Origin: JAANXG01 sp963731035
GTDB lineage: Bacteria > Pseudomonadota > Gammaproteobacteria > Arenicellales > JAANXG01
NCBI GenBank assembly: GCA_963731035.1
Contig: CAVSUY010000018.1
Location: forward strand, 154,539 to 218,538
DNA length: 64,000 bases
Direction: 5' to 3'
In this document: one piece after another, positions 43,182 to 51,774 of the stretch
How positions within the stretch are numbered: position 1 is the first letter of the stretch
Layout: every line of letters begins with the position of its first letter
Position numbers and translations under genes: made by a program
The notes under the pieces: generated by a model
The model's database searches: none
Told to the model about the DNA's origin: nothing
Seen by the model: the letters and a program-made list of their open reading frames with translations, nothing else

Positions 43182-43214
43182 CCGGCCTCCCGGCGAAAGT
43201 CGCCGGGGGGCCGG
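43182..43214 (+). other. Stable stem-loop between binding-protein and ATPase genes
   Basis: CCGGCCTCCCGGCGA / TCGCCGGGGGGCCGG folds into a 15-bp hairpin with a 3-base loop. There is no T-run. Such hairpins after binding-protein genes commonly protect the 3' end or lower expression of the downstream membrane components. Confidence 0.6.
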
Positions 43215-43248
43215 CTTGCGTACGCAGCCGGCCATCCCCGGAGGAGAA

Positions 43249-44289
43249 GTGTTTCTAAGTCTTCGCGATATCGCCAAGAACTTCGGTGGAGTCGCGGCCC
43301 TTCGTGGCGTCAGTCTCGAAGTCGAGCAAGGTGCCTTCGTCTGCTTTCTCGGTCCCTCCGGCTGCGGCAAGACCACGCTCCTGAGGGTGATCGCGGGTCT
43401 CGAGGAACCCGACCGCGGAGAAATCCTTCTCGAGGGCGCGGACCTCACGCACGTCCCGGCGCGACGGCGCAACTTCGGCGTCGTCTTCCAATCGTATTCG
43501 CTGTTTCCGAATATGACGGTCTCCGACAACGTCGCGTACGGTCTGCACTGCCGCAAGTGGGACCGCCAACGTATAGCCGAACGCGTAGAACGCATGCTGA
43601 CGCTGGTGCACTTGAGCGACCAGGCAGTCAAGTACCCGCACCAGCTCTCCGGTGGCCAGCAGCAGCGCGTAGCGTTGGCCCGTGCCCTGGCACCGGAACC
43701 CCGAATGCTCCTTCTCGACGAGCCGCTCTCGGCCCTCGATGCGAAGGTGCGTGAAGGATTGAGAAGTGAGATTCGCGATCTCCAGAGCGAGCTTGATATC
43801 ACTACCGTGATGGTCACCCATGACCAGGACGAAGCAATGGAAATGGCGGATCGGATCCTGGTCATGAACGATGGGCTCATCGAGCAGATCGGAGATGCGG
43901 TGCAGCTCTACACGGCCCCTTCGACCCGCTTCGTCGCGGAGTTCATCGGTCGCATTAATGTCCTCGAACTGGAGCAGGGTCCGGATGGTGTTCCATGTCT
44001 TGCCGGCTCCGCCATCCAGCGCGTCGACGGCCGCCGATCTCAGATCATCGGTATCCGTCCGGAGGACGTCGAAATCGTCGCGGACTCGTCAGCGCAGGAC
44101 AACGTGGTGACCGGGCGTATCGACAAGGTCGTCTATCTCGGCAACCTGACCCGTGTCACGCTGGATGTCGGAGGACAAAGAATCGACCTTGAACACCGAG
44201 GCGGCCCGGATCACCTCACACCCGGGGCGTCGCTCGCCGTCAAGATTCCTTCCGGCGCCATCCACGAGCTCGAGGACATCACTTCGTGA
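43249..44289 (+). CDS. ABC transporter ATP-binding protein (FbpC/PotA-type)
   Basis: A 346-residue protein; GTG 43249 follows GGAGGAG directly. The frame is open to 43108, but the upstream part overlaps the binding-protein gene and stem-loop. Walker A GPSGCGKTT, Q-loop VFQSYSLFPNM, signature LSGGQQQRVALARAL and Walker B MLLLDEPLSALD are present, with a TOBE-like C-terminal regulatory domain (IGIRPEDVEIV). It energises import by the fused permease. GTGA overlap with that gene (44286-44289). Confidence 0.9.
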   Translation: MFLSLRDIAKNFGGVAALRGVSLEVEQGAFVCFLGPSGCGKTTLLRVIAGLEEPDRGEILLEGADLTHVPARRRNFGVVFQSYSLFPNMTVSDNVAYGLHCRKWDRQRIAERVERMLTLVHLSDQAVKYPHQLSGGQQQRVALARALAPEPRMLLLDEPLSALDAKVREGLRSEIRDLQSELDITTVMVTHDQDEAMEMADRILVMNDGLIEQIGDAVQLYTAPSTRFVAEFIGRINVLELEQGPDGVPCLAGSAIQRVDGRRSQIIGIRPEDVEIVADSSAQDNVVTGRIDKVVYLGNLTRVTLDVGGQRIDLEHRGGPDHLTPGASLAVKIPSGAIHELEDITS

Positions 44290-45965
44290 TCGGTCCGGCG
44301 GTGGTGGCGCGGCGCGTCCCACGGTCACTGGATAGCGATAAGCTGGTCGCCGCCGGCCTCGCTCTCGCCGTAGCGATACCTCTGTTCGTATTCGTGGTCC
44401 TGCCGTTGTCCAGCATCCTGGCGCGCAGCTTCGTGACCCCGAATGGTTACGGAATCGACAACTATATCCAATACTTCAGCGATGCGCGTTTCATCGGGAT
44501 CGTGGGCAACAGCCTGCTCGTTGCGACCTGCGCTACGACGATAACCGTCGTTCTGGCGTACGGATTCGCATATGCCATGCACCGCTCGGCCATGCCCTTC
44601 AAGTCGATACTGCGTCTCGTCGCCCTGATGCCGCTGTTCGCTCCGTCGCTCGTGCAGGCTTTGGGAGTACTCTTCCTCCTGGGTCGGAATGGATTGATCA
44701 ATCGGACCTTCGACCTGGGCATCGACATTTACGGCTTCTGGGGAATAGTGGTTTCCGACGTGTTCTATAGCTTTCCCCACGCTTATCTGATTCTTTCCGC
44801 CGCACTCGCCGTCGCCGATGCCAGGCTCTACGAGTCGGCGCGTACGCTCGGGGCGAGCGATCTGCGCATGTTTTTTACAGTCACACTGCCTTCCACCAAG
44901 TACGGACTCATGTCCGCGATCTTCGTACTCTTTACCATCGTCATCACGGACTTCGGCAACCCCATGGTCATCGGCGGTGACTACGATGTGCTGGCAACCG
45001 AGATATACAACCAGGTATCCGGCCAGGCCAACTTCGAGATGGGCGCCGTTATCGGCATGGTGCTTCTCGTGCCTGCCGCCATCGCGGTCGCCGTGGAGAA
45101 ATGGGTGACGCGCCGCCAATACACCCTGATCGGGGCGCACTCGCAGCCCCTGACCGTCAGACCCCATCGCCGATTTGACACGGCGATGCTCGTCTATGCC
45201 TCTATCATTTGTCTAGGGATCATCTCGGTCGTCGGAATCGTCTTCTTCGCCAGCTTCGTCAAGCTGTGGCCCTATGACATGTCCTTCAGTCTGCGGCACT
45301 ACGCATTCGATGTTCAGAACGGCATGGAGCCGCTTTGGACCAGTATCATCGTGTCGCTCATCGCCGCGGTGATCGGAATCGTCTTTGTCATCGGCGCTGC
45401 CTTCGTAATCCACAAGATCAGAAACCGCCTAATGCGCGTTCTTTACTTTATGTCTATCCTTCCGGCCGCAGTGCCGGGTATGGTGCTCGGCCTGGGTTAC
45501 ATCCTCGCGTTCAACGACCCCGATAATCCGGTGTACGCAATTTATGGAACCCTGCTCATCCTCGCGATCTGCAACGTGTATCACTATCACGCCCAGGGAT
45601 TCCTGATCGCCACCACCAGCGTCAAGCAGGTGAGTGACACCTTCGACGAGGCATCTGCCACCCTCGGCGCCGGATTCCTGCGCACCATGCGGTGCATCAC
45701 TCTGCCGATCATCTGGCCGTCCATGATCAGCGTCGGCGTCTTCTTCTTCGTGCGCAGCATGGTGACCCTTTCGGCCGTAATCTTTCTGATTACCCCGGCC
45801 ACGCAGCTCGCCGCGGTCTCCGTGCTGTTGCTGGACGACTCGGGCAATCAGAATCAAGCCGCTGCTTTTTCCGTTTGTATCATGCTCGTCGTAGCGGCGG
45901 CCCTTATCCTGTTTCAAGCGCTGCTGCGCATCTGCGGCGTGCGTGGCGAGTCTCTGATTCGTTAG
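44286..45965 (+). CDS. ABC transporter permease, two fused permease domains (FbpB/AfuB/PhnU-type)
   Basis: A 559-residue membrane protein of about 12 helices. Each half has the EAA-type loop (YESARTLGASDLRMF about 195; FDEASATLGAGFLRTM about 450) that contacts the ATPase, so both halves of the membrane channel are on one chain. The start is GTG 44286, coupled to the ATPase gene. It is last of the transporter operon. Confidence 0.9.
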   Translation: MIGPAVVARRVPRSLDSDKLVAAGLALAVAIPLFVFVVLPLSSILARSFVTPNGYGIDNYIQYFSDARFIGIVGNSLLVATCATTITVVLAYGFAYAMHRSAMPFKSILRLVALMPLFAPSLVQALGVLFLLGRNGLINRTFDLGIDIYGFWGIVVSDVFYSFPHAYLILSAALAVADARLYESARTLGASDLRMFFTVTLPSTKYGLMSAIFVLFTIVITDFGNPMVIGGDYDVLATEIYNQVSGQANFEMGAVIGMVLLVPAAIAVAVEKWVTRRQYTLIGAHSQPLTVRPHRRFDTAMLVYASIICLGIISVVGIVFFASFVKLWPYDMSFSLRHYAFDVQNGMEPLWTSIIVSLIAAVIGIVFVIGAAFVIHKIRNRLMRVLYFMSILPAAVPGMVLGLGYILAFNDPDNPVYAIYGTLLILAICNVYHYHAQGFLIATTSVKQVSDTFDEASATLGAGFLRTMRCITLPIIWPSMISVGVFFFVRSMVTLSAVIFLITPATQLAAVSVLLLDDSGNQNQAAAFSVCIMLVVAAALILFQALLRICGVRGESLIR

Positions 45966-46152
45966 CCCGGCCGCCAGTGGCCCACGGCAGGTTGTCGCGA
46001 TGACCGGTTCGCGGATCCCCGTGGCCTGCTCGCCAGGTGGCCGATCGAAGAGCTTCCGACGTCAACGTGGCCGAAACATGGGAAGCGGCGGGTAAAGCCG
46101 AAATCGTTCGTGTAAGCGGGCGTGGTCACGATAGTTGCGCTTGTCGTGGCGA

Positions 46153-46608
46153 TCAGCGCGGCATTTGCTCATCGATGACTTGCCGTCCGAACGCGAAGCA
46201 CTGAGAAACTGCTTCGTCGCACGTATCAAAGCGGGCTTCGTCGTCTGTATACTGGTCAATCCTCGTGTCGGCTCCACGATCGCACACGATAGTAATATTT
46301 ACCACCCATTCGCCGGTGTCGGCAAGCTGGTAAGGTTTTGCATGTATCACGTACTTTTCTTTGTATGTATATGTTGCAGTATTCTTGGCAGTGTCAATTG
46401 CAGAGTTATGCAACGCACTTTTTATCAGGTCCTGTGATATGTTGGGCGCATCGCTGATCACGATGATTCCGACAGTGCAGACGTATTCGACATCATTGAG
46501 ATCGAAGTTTCCTGTTGTATGTTGTCTGGCCAGCTCCGGACTGTCGTATGTGTTGCCGAAGACACCGCGTCCTGCGGAGTCGCGATAGAGATTGGCGAAG
46601 CATTTCAT
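46153..46608 (-). CDS. Orphan hypothetical protein in lower-GC DNA
   Basis: ATG 46608 with GGGGGA eight bases upstream gives 151 residues (MKCFANLYRDSAGRGVFGN); the longer frame to 46827 is probably not used. There is no signal or membrane helix. The C-terminal half (GEWVVNITIVCDRG, CDEAVSQCFAFGRQVIDEQ) looks like a small alpha/beta domain. No family is recognised. The stretch is visibly richer in A/T than the genes on either side, suggesting recent acquisition. Confidence 0.55.
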   Translation of the reverse strand: MKCFANLYRDSAGRGVFGNTYDSPELARQHTTGNFDLNDVEYVCTVGIIVISDAPNISQDLIKSALHNSAIDTAKNTATYTYKEKYVIHAKPYQLADTGEWVVNITIVCDRGADTRIDQYTDDEARFDTCDEAVSQCFAFGRQVIDEQMPR

Positions 46609-46787
46609 TTCGTGTTCCCCCAAAGGTCGGCCCGTGAAGAACCCTTCCTGGTAGGGCTTGGTGGTTCGTTCCGGACTCCATTGTAGTCGTGATGCGATGT
46701 CGCACAACCTGAATTCGGGCGGGTCAGCGATGGAGCGCGAGGTGGCGCACCACTTCACCGTTACGTGAAGATAACTCGGACAGGCTC

Positions 46788-47861
46788 CTAACGGCTTTCC
46801 GCCGCCGCCCTGAACTCCCGGGCCCAATAGTCCAGCGTGAGCTTCCGGGTATTGAAGGTGCTGGTTTCGATCGATTGCTTGAAGCGCAAGAGCGCGGCCT
46901 CGTCCACCTCGTTCCAGTCGTCCACCAGCATCACCGGAAGGTCGTGGAACAAGGCCTGGAGGCTATTTCGACGAACGATGGGAATAGTATTCAACACCAT
47001 GGCCTCCCAGGTTCGGTGGCAGTCCACACCGTTGCCGGGAGGGCTCGCTACGAAGCTGCATCCGGCGTGGGCTTTCCAGGTTTTCCCGCGCGGCAGGAAC
47101 TCTTTCTGGAAGACCACGAACGGTTTCCCACGCAGCGCTCGGAGGCACTTGTGACGTTCGCCGAAAAGGCTGAAATGAAAATTCGCCAGGCAAAGAAGCG
47201 GTCGATCACCGAGGACCGGCATCGACGATATGATCTCCTTGAGCTCCGCTTCCTGTTGCGCCGGCGTCCCGGAAGGACCCCATCGGTGGCCGCCCCGGCA
47301 CTCCGCCAGCGTGTGGTAGTCCAGGCCGATGGGAACGGGGGTCACCTTAGGATGGTCGATGTCGCAGTTCTGGGCGAACCAGTGCTTCAGTCGGGGATCG
47401 GAGATCAGGCTCGCCGCGGGGATGGGCATGGCGCGCGTAGCCCACAGTCCGCCCGGTGCAGCGATATCGGAGTCCCCTGTTACCAGCACGAACTGGACGT
47501 CGATCCCTGGCAGTATCTCCGACAGGAAGTCCGGAAACCGGGTGGTAGTCACGTAGACCACCTGCCCGTCCTGGATGTTCCGATAGTCAGCGGCGGTGAG
47601 CGCCGTGGAGTCGCTTTGCATGCTGGACGGGCGAACATCGCAGACCGCGGCGATTCCGCGACTGCTCACGAACTCCGTCTTGTACCCGGACAGGGAACCT
47701 TGCACCGTCTGAGTAGTGATTATTGGTACCCGACTACCGTCCCACTCGATCGACCGGCAAACAGTATCCACTTCCAGGTCGGCCGTGCAAGGCGGTATGA
47801 TGCCCGCCGGGATTTTCCTGCCGGAGACTGAGTGAATGAGTGTGCAATCGATCGGGTTCAT
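46788..47861 (-). CDS. Exostosin/GT47-like glycosyltransferase family protein
   Basis: About 357 residues from ATG 47861; the frame continues to 48176, but that is the shadow of the opposite gene, and a GTG at 47771 is an alternative. The C-terminal half has the exostosin-like pattern CSFVASPPGNGVDCHRTWEA followed by TIPIVRRN and LPVMLVDDWNEV. It may transfer a sugar to a surface polysaccharide. If ATG 47861 is right, its 5' end overlaps the divergent dehydrogenase gene by 26 bases. Confidence 0.65.
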   Translation of the reverse strand: MNPIDCTLIHSVSGRKIPAGIIPPCTADLEVDTVCRSIEWDGSRVPIITTQTVQGSLSGYKTEFVSSRGIAAVCDVRPSSMQSDSTALTAADYRNIQDGQVVYVTTTRFPDFLSEILPGIDVQFVLVTGDSDIAAPGGLWATRAMPIPAASLISDPRLKHWFAQNCDIDHPKVTPVPIGLDYHTLAECRGGHRWGPSGTPAQQEAELKEIISSMPVLGDRPLLCLANFHFSLFGERHKCLRALRGKPFVVFQKEFLPRGKTWKAHAGCSFVASPPGNGVDCHRTWEAMVLNTIPIVRRNSLQALFHDLPVMLVDDWNEVDEAALLRFKQSIETSTFNTRKLTLDYWAREFRAAAESR

Positions 47862-48822
47862 CGGCCTGGGCAACGTCGGCGGCAAGCTGGCGGGTTCCCT
47901 GCTGCGTAACGACTTTCTCCTGACGGTTCGGGATCTGGATCCCGAGGCGGCCCGGCCATTTCTGGACAAGGGCGCCAGGTGGGGCGAGAGTCCCAAGGCG
48001 ATGACACAGACGTGCGACATGGTGATCACCTGCCTGCCCTCGCCTGCCGCCAGCGCCACGGTGATGGAGGCGGAGGATGGAATACTCGCCGGGATGGGAC
48101 CGGCGAAGATCTGGGCGGAGATGAGCACCACGGATGCCGGCGAGGTCAAGCGGCTGGGGGAGTTGGTGAGCAGCAAGGGCGGGGAGCCGATCGATTGTCC
48201 GGTTTCCGGCGGCTGTCACCGGGCGGCCACGGGCAACATATCGATCTTCGCGGGCTGCGAGCGGAGCACGTTCGAGCGTGTGCTGCCGGTCCTGAAAGTG
48301 CTCGGGCGGCGCATTCTGCATACCGGGCCGCTGGGCTCGGCGTCGACCTTGAAGGTGATGACCAATTACCTCGCGACGGCCAACCTGGTGAGCCTGTGCG
48401 AGGCCCTGGCGACGATGGCGAAGGCGGGTCTGGACCTCAACACGACCTACGAAGCCATCCGGATCTCGTCCGGCAATTCCTTTGTTCACGAGACCGAGAG
48501 TCAGGTGATATTGAACGGAAGCCGGGATATCAGTTTCACCATGGACCTGGTGATCAAGGATGTATCGCTATTCCAGGAGATCGCGGAGCGCAACGCGGTG
48601 CCCCTGGAGATTTCGCCGATGTTGATACGGATATTCCGGGACGGGCTGGAGCGGTATGGGGCGCGGGAGTGGTCGCCGAACATCATCAAACGGCTGGAGG
48701 AAGCCTGCGGGTTGGAGATTCTGGCGCCCGGGTTCCCGGCGCAGATGGTGGACGATGAGCCTGAGGAGGCGGGGCATGAGGTAGTGCCTGGCGGGCGAAC
48801 CGGGGAAATACCTCGGAGTTGA
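47836..48822 (+). CDS. NAD(P)-binding beta-hydroxyacid dehydrogenase (3-hydroxyisobutyrate dehydrogenase-like)
   Basis: A 328-residue protein with the Rossmann motif IGFIGLGNVGGKLAGSLL, substrate loop DCPVSGGCHRAATGN (given in part: PVSGGCHRAATG) and catalytic Lys in STLKVMTNYL. Family members oxidise 3-hydroxyisobutyrate, tartronate semialdehyde or related acids. The C-terminal about 30 residues (DDEPEEAGHEVV...) exceed the family's usual end and overlie a degraded glycosyltransferase, so the stop may be secondary. No operon partner. Confidence 0.83.
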   Translation: MSVQSIGFIGLGNVGGKLAGSLLRNDFLLTVRDLDPEAARPFLDKGARWGESPKAMTQTCDMVITCLPSPAASATVMEAEDGILAGMGPAKIWAEMSTTDAGEVKRLGELVSSKGGEPIDCPVSGGCHRAATGNISIFAGCERSTFERVLPVLKVLGRRILHTGPLGSASTLKVMTNYLATANLVSLCEALATMAKAGLDLNTTYEAIRISSGNSFVHETESQVILNGSRDISFTMDLVIKDVSLFQEIAERNAVPLEISPMLIRIFRDGLERYGAREWSPNIIKRLEEACGLEILAPGFPAQMVDDEPEEAGHEVVPGGRTGEIPRS

Positions 48823-48837
48823 CGACCTGCGCGCCGC

Positions 48838-49000
48838 GTCGTTGCGGACCCGGGAGATGCACGCGTTCCGGAAAAGGGTGGCCGTTGACGTAGGGAACCA
48901 ACCAGTGGCCGGTGGCCAGCATCTCCCGCACCACGTCGCCGTAGCGCGCCTCATCGTGGACCCACAGGTCCCGCAGAAGCAGGAGGTGCCGCTTACAGAG
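48838..49000 (-). pseudogene. ArnT/GT39-83-like glycosyltransferase fragment
   Basis: The leftward frame reads RDLWVHDEARYGDVVREM then LATGHWLVPYVNGHPFPE. This is the N-terminal first periplasmic loop of lipid A Ara4N-transferase-like enzymes, with the conserved DEARY. The similarity breaks after about 45 residues, and no downstream helices follow. Full members have over 500 residues. A remnant only. Confidence 0.6.
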
Positions 49001-49086
49001 CGACGTAGAGCCCCGCCAGGATCCGTATGCGTCTGGTGCTGGAGCCCTCGGCAGCCGGATCAACGTCGGGATAGTGAATGGCGGCG

Positions 49087-49320
49087 CTACATCCGCATTT
49101 GGTCGTGCACCATTGCCAGCATCTCGGTCTCCAGGTGCTTGACCTCCCTCTTGATCCGCTCCGCTTCGACGGGCTCGTTCTCGAGCTCGTTAAGCCGGTC
49201 CCACAGGTGCCCGAACCGGCTGCAGACGTCATTGAACGATGAGCTGCGATCCGCCAGTTCGAGTATCTTGTCTCGCAGCTTCGGATGCCTTTCGGCGAAG
49301 CTATGCACGTGCTTGCTCAT
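49087..49320 (-). CDS. Small DUF465/YdcH-like helical protein
   Basis: 77 residues, MSKHVHSFAERHPKLRDKIL at the start and a long charged helix pair (ELENEPVEAERIKREVKHLE). The pattern of an early F, paired helices and K/E-rich turn resembles DUF465 (YdcH) proteins, which are small and uncharacterised. It is preceded by GAGGTAATTCC, an acceptable ribosome site. Confidence 0.55.
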   Translation of the reverse strand: MSKHVHSFAERHPKLRDKILELADRSSSFNDVCSRFGHLWDRLNELENEPVEAERIKREVKHLETEMLAMVHDQMRM

Positions 49321-49476
49321 TGGAATTACCTCCTCGAGTTGTCATGGCGGCACCGGCAACCTCCCGCGCTGCCGTGCTCGGGCGCTGATACGCGGCACCC
49401 ACAGCCGTGGCCACTACGCCGTCCATTCTGCGCCAAAACATCCTGCCATGCCACTTCGCGCCGGGGTTGATCCGGC

Positions 49477-49944
49477 TCAACGACCCTCGAGAAAGCGCGT
49501 GAACACCTGTTTGGCGTATGGGTACGCCCTGGGGTCGCCGCTCGCCCGAGGCCCTGCCGCATTGAGGGTCGAGATCCCGAACCGATCGAGGAACTCCCCG
49601 ATCCTGGCCGCCGCCCGCTCCACTGAAAGCTCCTCTGCGTCGATCAGCAGGTAAGGCTTCTTCGCCTCGATGCAACGCAGTATGGTCTGCCCGGTGCCGC
49701 CGCTCGGATAGCCAAAATAGATGATCATCGTTCCGTCGCTGTCCAGCACGTTCTGCCTGGTACGTTCCGGATAGCCGGCGCCGGGCAGGACCTGCACGGG
49801 ATACCGCTCCGGTATGACGCCGTCCTCGGCCAGTCGTCCTTCGGGACACCAGCCGCCCGTTTCGACGTCGTTGTCCAACGCGGCATCCAGTGCCGCCCTG
49901 TCCACTCCGGTCTGGGCACCGGAAATAATCTTTATTTCGGGCAA
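49477..49944 (-). CDS. Putative molybdenum carrier (cpMoCo/YpsA-like Rossmann) protein
   Basis: A 155-residue protein beginning MPEIKIISGAQTGVDRAALD, the hallmark of the putative molybdenum-carrier family, with GGWCPEGRLAEDG and TMIIYFGYPSGGTGQT. The fold resembles lysine-decarboxylase/YpsA nucleotide-binding proteins. Molybdenum-cofactor binding is known only by homology. There are no Mo-enzymes in the window. Apparently monocistronic. Confidence 0.82.
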   Translation of the reverse strand: MPEIKIISGAQTGVDRAALDAALDNDVETGGWCPEGRLAEDGVIPERYPVQVLPGAGYPERTRQNVLDSDGTMIIYFGYPSGGTGQTILRCIEAKKPYLLIDAEELSVERAAARIGEFLDRFGISTLNAAGPRASGDPRAYPYAKQVFTRFLEGR

Positions 49945-50080
49945 CTCGAGTAGTCTCCTTCGCTCTGCACGTGTCTCTCGTGCCGTATTCTAATCTGCTT
50001 GTCGGATACGGCGTGGACTTCCGTCGCGAGCCCACATAAGCTTCAGGCCACCACAATCAACGACGGGGAGACAACTCCAG

Positions 50081-50617
50081 ATGCTGCGTAATTTGATACC
50101 GGTCAGCACCGGCCGCGCCGGCTGCAAACTTGCACTGTTGTCCTCGCTCGCGCTCGGCTTGGCGGGGTGCGGAGGCGGCAGCGACACGACCACTGGCGGC
50201 GGGAGCACCGGCAGCGGTGGTACCGGCGGCGGTACTACGCCGGCGGCGAATATTGGCGTGTACAAGGGCAATGTGAGCTTCACTGTGAACACCGCCGCTG
50301 CGATTCCCGCCGGGTCGGACAGTATTCAGTTCGATATCATGAGCAACGGCACCGTCAAGTTCACCGACATCGACGGCGGGATCGAGCAGAGCGGTTCCAT
50401 TTCTGGCAACGAAATCAAGGTTACCGGCACGGCACCCGTTTATCCGGAGGTAGCTTCCCATTGTACGCCAGACACCTTCAACGTCACCATCAACGCGGTG
50501 GTGCATGTCGGCAAAACCATCACCGGGAACCTCGTTTCGTCAGCGGTCACCTGTACATACAACGGGATCACGGCCACCGCAACTCTTCACGGTGACATCA
50601 ACGCCAGCAAAATCTGA
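50081..50617 (+). CDS. Putative lipoprotein with Gly/Ser/Thr linker
   Basis: A 178-residue protein; signal peptide with lipobox LAGC (Cys27-28 region), then a low-complexity linker (GGGSDTTTGGGSTGSGG) and a beta-rich domain with several Thr-rich strands (IGVYKGNVSFTVNTAA, ISGNEIKVTGTA). It should be an outer-membrane or periplasmic lipoprotein. No family recognised. Two cysteines in the C-terminal domain could pair. Confidence 0.75.
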   Translation: MLRNLIPVSTGRAGCKLALLSSLALGLAGCGGGSDTTTGGGSTGSGGTGGGTTPAANIGVYKGNVSFTVNTAAAIPAGSDSIQFDIMSNGTVKFTDIDGGIEQSGSISGNEIKVTGTAPVYPEVASHCTPDTFNVTINAVVHVGKTITGNLVSSAVTCTYNGITATATLHGDINASKI

Positions 50618-50647
50618 AGCGGTGGGTTAATTCGCTTTGGAGAAGCG

Positions 50648-50673
50648 ATCGCGGCTGAAGCCGCTCCTACAAT
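50648..50673. repeat. Single REP unit
   Basis: ATCGCGGCTGAAGCCGCTCC... matches the REP family. The partner unit about 35 bases on (GGGCGGCTTCG) is decayed. Confidence 0.7.
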
Positions 50674-50719
50674 CCTGGGTTCATGTGCAGTGCGGAACCT
50701 TGGATTATAGGGCGGCTTC

Positions 50720-50770
50720 GACCTCCATGGATGGAGGAAGTGCAGCAGATTGTCGGGAACAATTGCTGTC
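50720..50770. repeat. Hairpin element B, second copy, inverse orientation
   Basis: The box CCTCCATGGATGGAGG (50722-50737) is the reverse complement of the box at 6921-6936. It is followed by a hairpin (50742-50770, GCAGCAGATTG...CAATTGCTGT) whose inner ATTG/CAAT pairing is the same as in copy one while the outer stem differs. Confidence 0.5.
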
Positions 50771-50790
50771 AGCCGCGAGCACCAGTACGC

Positions 50791-51774
50791 CTACTGCAGC
50801 CGCTCCATCACGTAGCACAAGCAGTCCCACTTCACGATCTCAGGGTCCGAGGTGAGCATGGCGGGCATCAGCGTTCTGGCGGTGGTGAGCTCACCGTTTT
50901 GAACCTGCAGCCAGGACCTGTCGGCGCCGGCTTCGAAGGGCTGCACGTCGATGCAGGATGATCTCCCCGGGCGAATTCGGCCCAGGCGCGTACCGGGTCC
51001 GATCTCTTTGAAGTTGTAGCGCTCGATGGCCGGGTCGAGCTGCAGGTCCGCGTCGTTTCCCGTCGTGCTGCAGGTACAGTCGGCTGCCAGCTTCACCACC
51101 GCGACGCTGTGGAACAGGTCGATGTCGAACTCGACGTGGTGGATAGGATCGGGTAGCTCCAGGCTGTCACTGACGTAGCGCACCACGGCGTCGACGCCTT
51201 CCGGGTCGCCGGGCAGCCCGGACTCCACCGCCACCGCCGGACATATATGCGAGAAACCCGCCGAGCAGGTCGTATCCGGCCGCGTCGCGTACACCACCGT
51301 TCTCGAGAAGCGGCTGGCCAGGGACAGGTTCGCCTGATCGCGCCGCGACACCACCGTGTACATGGGGTTGCGGCCGCTGTTGTTGTGGATATCCAGGCAG
51401 GCCACGGGCTCGATCTGCCGCATGCGCTCCAACACCTCCCGGGTCATGTCATGTTCCGGGCCTTCACCCGCGGACCAGATGCGGTTGTAGTCCGGCTGGC
51501 CCTCGAGCAGGCGCTTGCCCGCGGTGGCGGCTCGCGTGTTGCCGACGAACAGGGACAGGGGCCGGGGCAGCTCCCGCCCCCGGTAGTACTTCAGCACGCG
51601 CTGCATGGCGAGCAGGCCCGTGATCTCGTTGCCGTGCAGCAGGATGGAGACGAACAAAGGCCGTCCGGATCGTCCCTGCAGATGGATCAGGGTCGGCTCG
51701 GGCACCGCGTCCGCGACTTCGCGCGGGGCGCAGTCGAGCAATCCATCCGGCAACTCGCTCATTACCTTCAACAT
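50791..51774 (-). CDS. Succinylglutamate desuccinylase/aspartoacylase-family (M14-like) protein
   Basis: A 327-residue protein from ATG 51774. The zinc-binding loop is LLHGNEITG (HxxE), with the later CLDIHNNSG His and a catalytic-type VAVESG. The AstE/AspA family removes acyl groups from amino acids. Its start overlaps the end of the GCS2 ligase gene by 7 bases, so ligase and hydrolase are coupled and may make and process the same amino-acid conjugate. Confidence 0.82.
   Translation of the reverse strand: MLKVMSELPDGLLDCAPREVADAVPEPTLIHLQGRSGRPLFVSILLHGNEITGLLAMQRVLKYYRGRELPRPLSLFVGNTRAATAGKRLLEGQPDYNRIWSAGEGPEHDMTREVLERMRQIEPVACLDIHNNSGRNPMYTVVSRRDQANLSLASRFSRTVVYATRPDTTCSAGFSHICPAVAVESGLPGDPEGVDAVVRYVSDSLELPDPIHHVEFDIDLFHSVAVVKLAADCTCSTTGNDADLQLDPAIERYNFKEIGPGTRLGRIRPGRSSCIDVQPFEAGADRSWLQVQNGELTTARTLMPAMLTSDPEIVKWDCLCYVMERLQ

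Noticed and set aside
42162..45965. A ferric iron importer
   Set aside because: The family includes iron transporters, but the genes are divergently coupled to sugar/polyol phosphate enzymes and a DeoR regulator, and there is no Fur-like site that I can see.
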